35,134 bases of DNA. Origin: Methanosarcina sp. UBA5 (GTDB lineage: Archaea; Halobacteriota; Methanosarcinia; Methanosarcinales; Methanosarcinaceae). Made by a program: the position numbers and the translations under genes. The notes below the pieces were generated by a model. That model worked only from the letters and a program-made list of their open reading frames with translations, had not been told where the DNA came from and made no database searches. Shown here in pieces: positions 33,904 through 35,134 of the stretch. Within the stretch, counting starts at the first letter, position 1. Every line of letters begins with the position of its first letter. The stretch is from contig NZ_DAVG01000034.1 of assembly GCF_002505485.1 (NCBI RefSeq), positions 1 through 35,134 of the forward strand, given 5' to 3'.

Positions 33904-34395
33904 AAGCAGCTTTTAGCTACTTTTTAATCTTTTTATATGTGTTGTTTTTCGTTTTAATGGTTAAAGCTGTTTCTTTAATGATGAACTCATCCAATTATTA
34001 TATATTTTCCCCGACTTCTCCTTTTTTTTCATTTTTACGGTATTTTTTTGTCCTTCTTTAAATACCTTTTCTGCCTATTATGGCTTTAGATTTTGTCTTT
34101 TTCGCCTTTTTGAGCTAATTACAGGATTTTTCAGTATAAAATTTATTTCTAAATAATATATAAAATTCTACCGTTATCTAAATTTATTACAGGTTAAACT
34201 TATTTAAAAGACGAACAAGGTATTTATAGCCCTTCTGCACTATGCACTCCATTTGTTATCTATCTAAGCAAAGGTTCTGTTTCAAACGGAATTCAACAAC
34301 AGCAGACCTAAAAAGGTTCTGTTTCAAACTGAATTCAACAACAGCGAACCAGAAACGGTTCTTGTTTCAAACTGAGTAAAACAGTCGTGAACCAA
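33904..34395. other. Intergenic region and kdp leader
   Basis: This is 492 bp without a gene. The first part is T-rich and may hold the dnaJ transcript end. A TATA-like TATTTATA at 34221-34228 predicts a start near 34252. The remaining 140 nt or so before kdpA carry the 42-nt repeats listed separately. Confidence 0.5.
34270..34393 (+). repeat. Three hairpin-forming 42-nt repeats in the kdpA leader
   Basis: The units start at about 34270, 34312 and 34353 with AAA(C)GGTTCT. They share TGTTTCAAAC and, at their ends, ACAGC-GAACC-like sequence. In units 2 and 3 GGTTC near the start pairs with GAACC at the end, so each copy can fold into its own hairpin; unit 1 does so imperfectly. Unit 3 ends 3 nt before the kdpA ATG. 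Confidence 0.75.
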
Positions 34396-35134
34396 ATGAT
34401 AACAGACGATACAACCGTAGAAGGTTTAATGCTCATCCTCTTTTTGGTCATTGTTACCGGGGTGGCATTACCTTTAAGCAGCTTTTTCGTCCGGGTCTTT
34501 TCCGGAGAATTATCCCGAGGAATTCCGGGTCGTATAGAAAAAGCAATCTATAGCTTAATCGAGACCGATCCTGACCAAGAAGATAGTTGGAAGGGCTACG
34601 CCCGGAACATGCTCGTATTCAATGGTATAGGTTTTGTAATTCTATTCTCACTGCTTCTTCTTCAAGGTTTTCTTCCTTTTAACCCAGAAAAATTCGGGGC
34701 TTTTGATCTTTTCACTGCAATCAACACTGCTGTTAGTTTTGTCACCAATACAAACTGGCAGGTTTACAGTGGGGAAGCGACAGCAAGCTATCTTGCCCAG
34801 ATGGCCGGTTTTACAGTCCAGAATTTCCTTTCCGCAGCTACGGGAATCTGTATAGCAATTGCAGTGATGCGGGGAATAACCCGCCATTCTACAGATAAAA
34901 TAGGGAATTTCTGGGTGGATATGACTCGCTGTACTCTTTACATTCTTCTTCCGATAGCTTTTATTTTTGCCTTAATTCTGGCTTCCCAGGGTGTCATCCA
35001 GAATATTGACCCTTATGTCCAGGCTACAGGATATGGTTCTACAGGACAGCAGACAATCGCAATGGGACCGGTAGCCTCCCAGGAAGCAATAAAAGAACTC
35101 GGTACCAACGGGGGAGGATTTTTCAATGCAAACT
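34396..35134 (+). CDS. kdpA: Potassium-transporting ATPase subunit KdpA, 5' part
   Basis: The gene runs off the right edge; 246 residues are visible. It starts at ATG 34396 (an in-frame GTG three codons earlier is possible) with no clear ribosome binding site. Family hallmarks: an N-terminal helix, the first selectivity-filter region TAINTAVSFVTNTNWQVYSGE, MAGFTVQNFLSAATG, and LGTNGGGFFNAN at the edge. KdpA is the channel-like subunit that binds K+ in the high-affinity KdpFABC pump. kdpB and kdpC probably follow outside the window. No KdpF-like peptide is seen just upstream. The tandem hairpins in the leader suggest post-transcriptional or operator-based control, possibly tied to osmotic or K+ status. 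Confidence 0.95.
   Translation, partial: MITDDTTVEGLMLILFLVIVTGVALPLSSFFVRVFSGELSRGIPGRIEKAIYSLIETDPDQEDSWKGYARNMLVFNGIGFVILFSLLLLQGFLPFNPEKFGAFDLFTAINTAVSFVTNTNWQVYSGEATASYLAQMAGFTVQNFLSAATGICIAIAVMRGITRHSTDKIGNFWVDMTRCTLYILLPIAFIFALILASQGVIQNIDPYVQATGYGSTGQQTIAMGPVASQEAIKELGTNGGGFFNAN

Overview
The window looks like chromosome of a Methanosarcina-type methanogenic archaeon. Evidence: a methanofuran biosynthesis operon (mfnD-mfnF-mfnE), archaeal elongation factor 1-beta beside a small zinc-ribbon protein, secreted proteins ending in PGF-CTERM-like anchors, a giant TPR protein, multi-PAS histidine kinases, archaeal TATA-type promoters, long AT-rich intergenic regions and a dispersed intergenic repeat. 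The placement rests on gene content and sequence style, not on a database search.

Layout. 1-220: 5' end of thiI (minus). 427-3849: exported TPR protein (minus). 4327-5127: HD phosphohydrolase. 5294-6402: small charged protein and a Nif3-like metalloprotein (minus). 6939-8534: secreted PGF-CTERM protein. 8575-8793: repeat element copy A. 9289-13057: receiver-only response regulator and a GAF/multi-PAS histidine kinase (minus). 13061-14249: 1.2 kb without a clear gene, holding a candidate structured RNA and a 20-nt tandem repeat. 14250-14381: 43-residue membrane peptide. 14476-19030: minus-strand export cluster (PGF-CTERM exoprotein, two FtsX/MacB-type permeases, one ATPase). It is divergent from a TetR regulator (19230-19871), and two copies of the palindrome TGAACAnTGTTCA lie in the shared control region.

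20213-24496 is the most notable part: four tightly packed plus-strand genes encoding two nitrogenase component-1-like subunits, a NifH-like ATPase and a SAM-dependent methyltransferase. The cysteines expected for an Fe protein cluster and a P-cluster-like site are present, and the first subunit has a cysteine where NifD binds its cofactor. No nifB, nifEN, nifI or cfb genes accompany it here. I cannot assign a substrate. The cluster ends in a 0.9 kb gene-poor stretch with a 66/67-bp triple repeat, next to tRNA-Ala(CGC).

25440-29140 (minus): tRNA-Ala, aEF-1beta, zinc-ribbon protein, then mfnE, mfnF and mfnD, with repeat copies inside and in front of the mfn operon. 29354-33903 (plus): a small membrane protein, then grpE, dnaK and dnaJ, with a string of hairpins between dnaK and dnaJ. 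34396-end: start of kdpA, preceded by a leader with three 42-nt hairpin-forming repeats.
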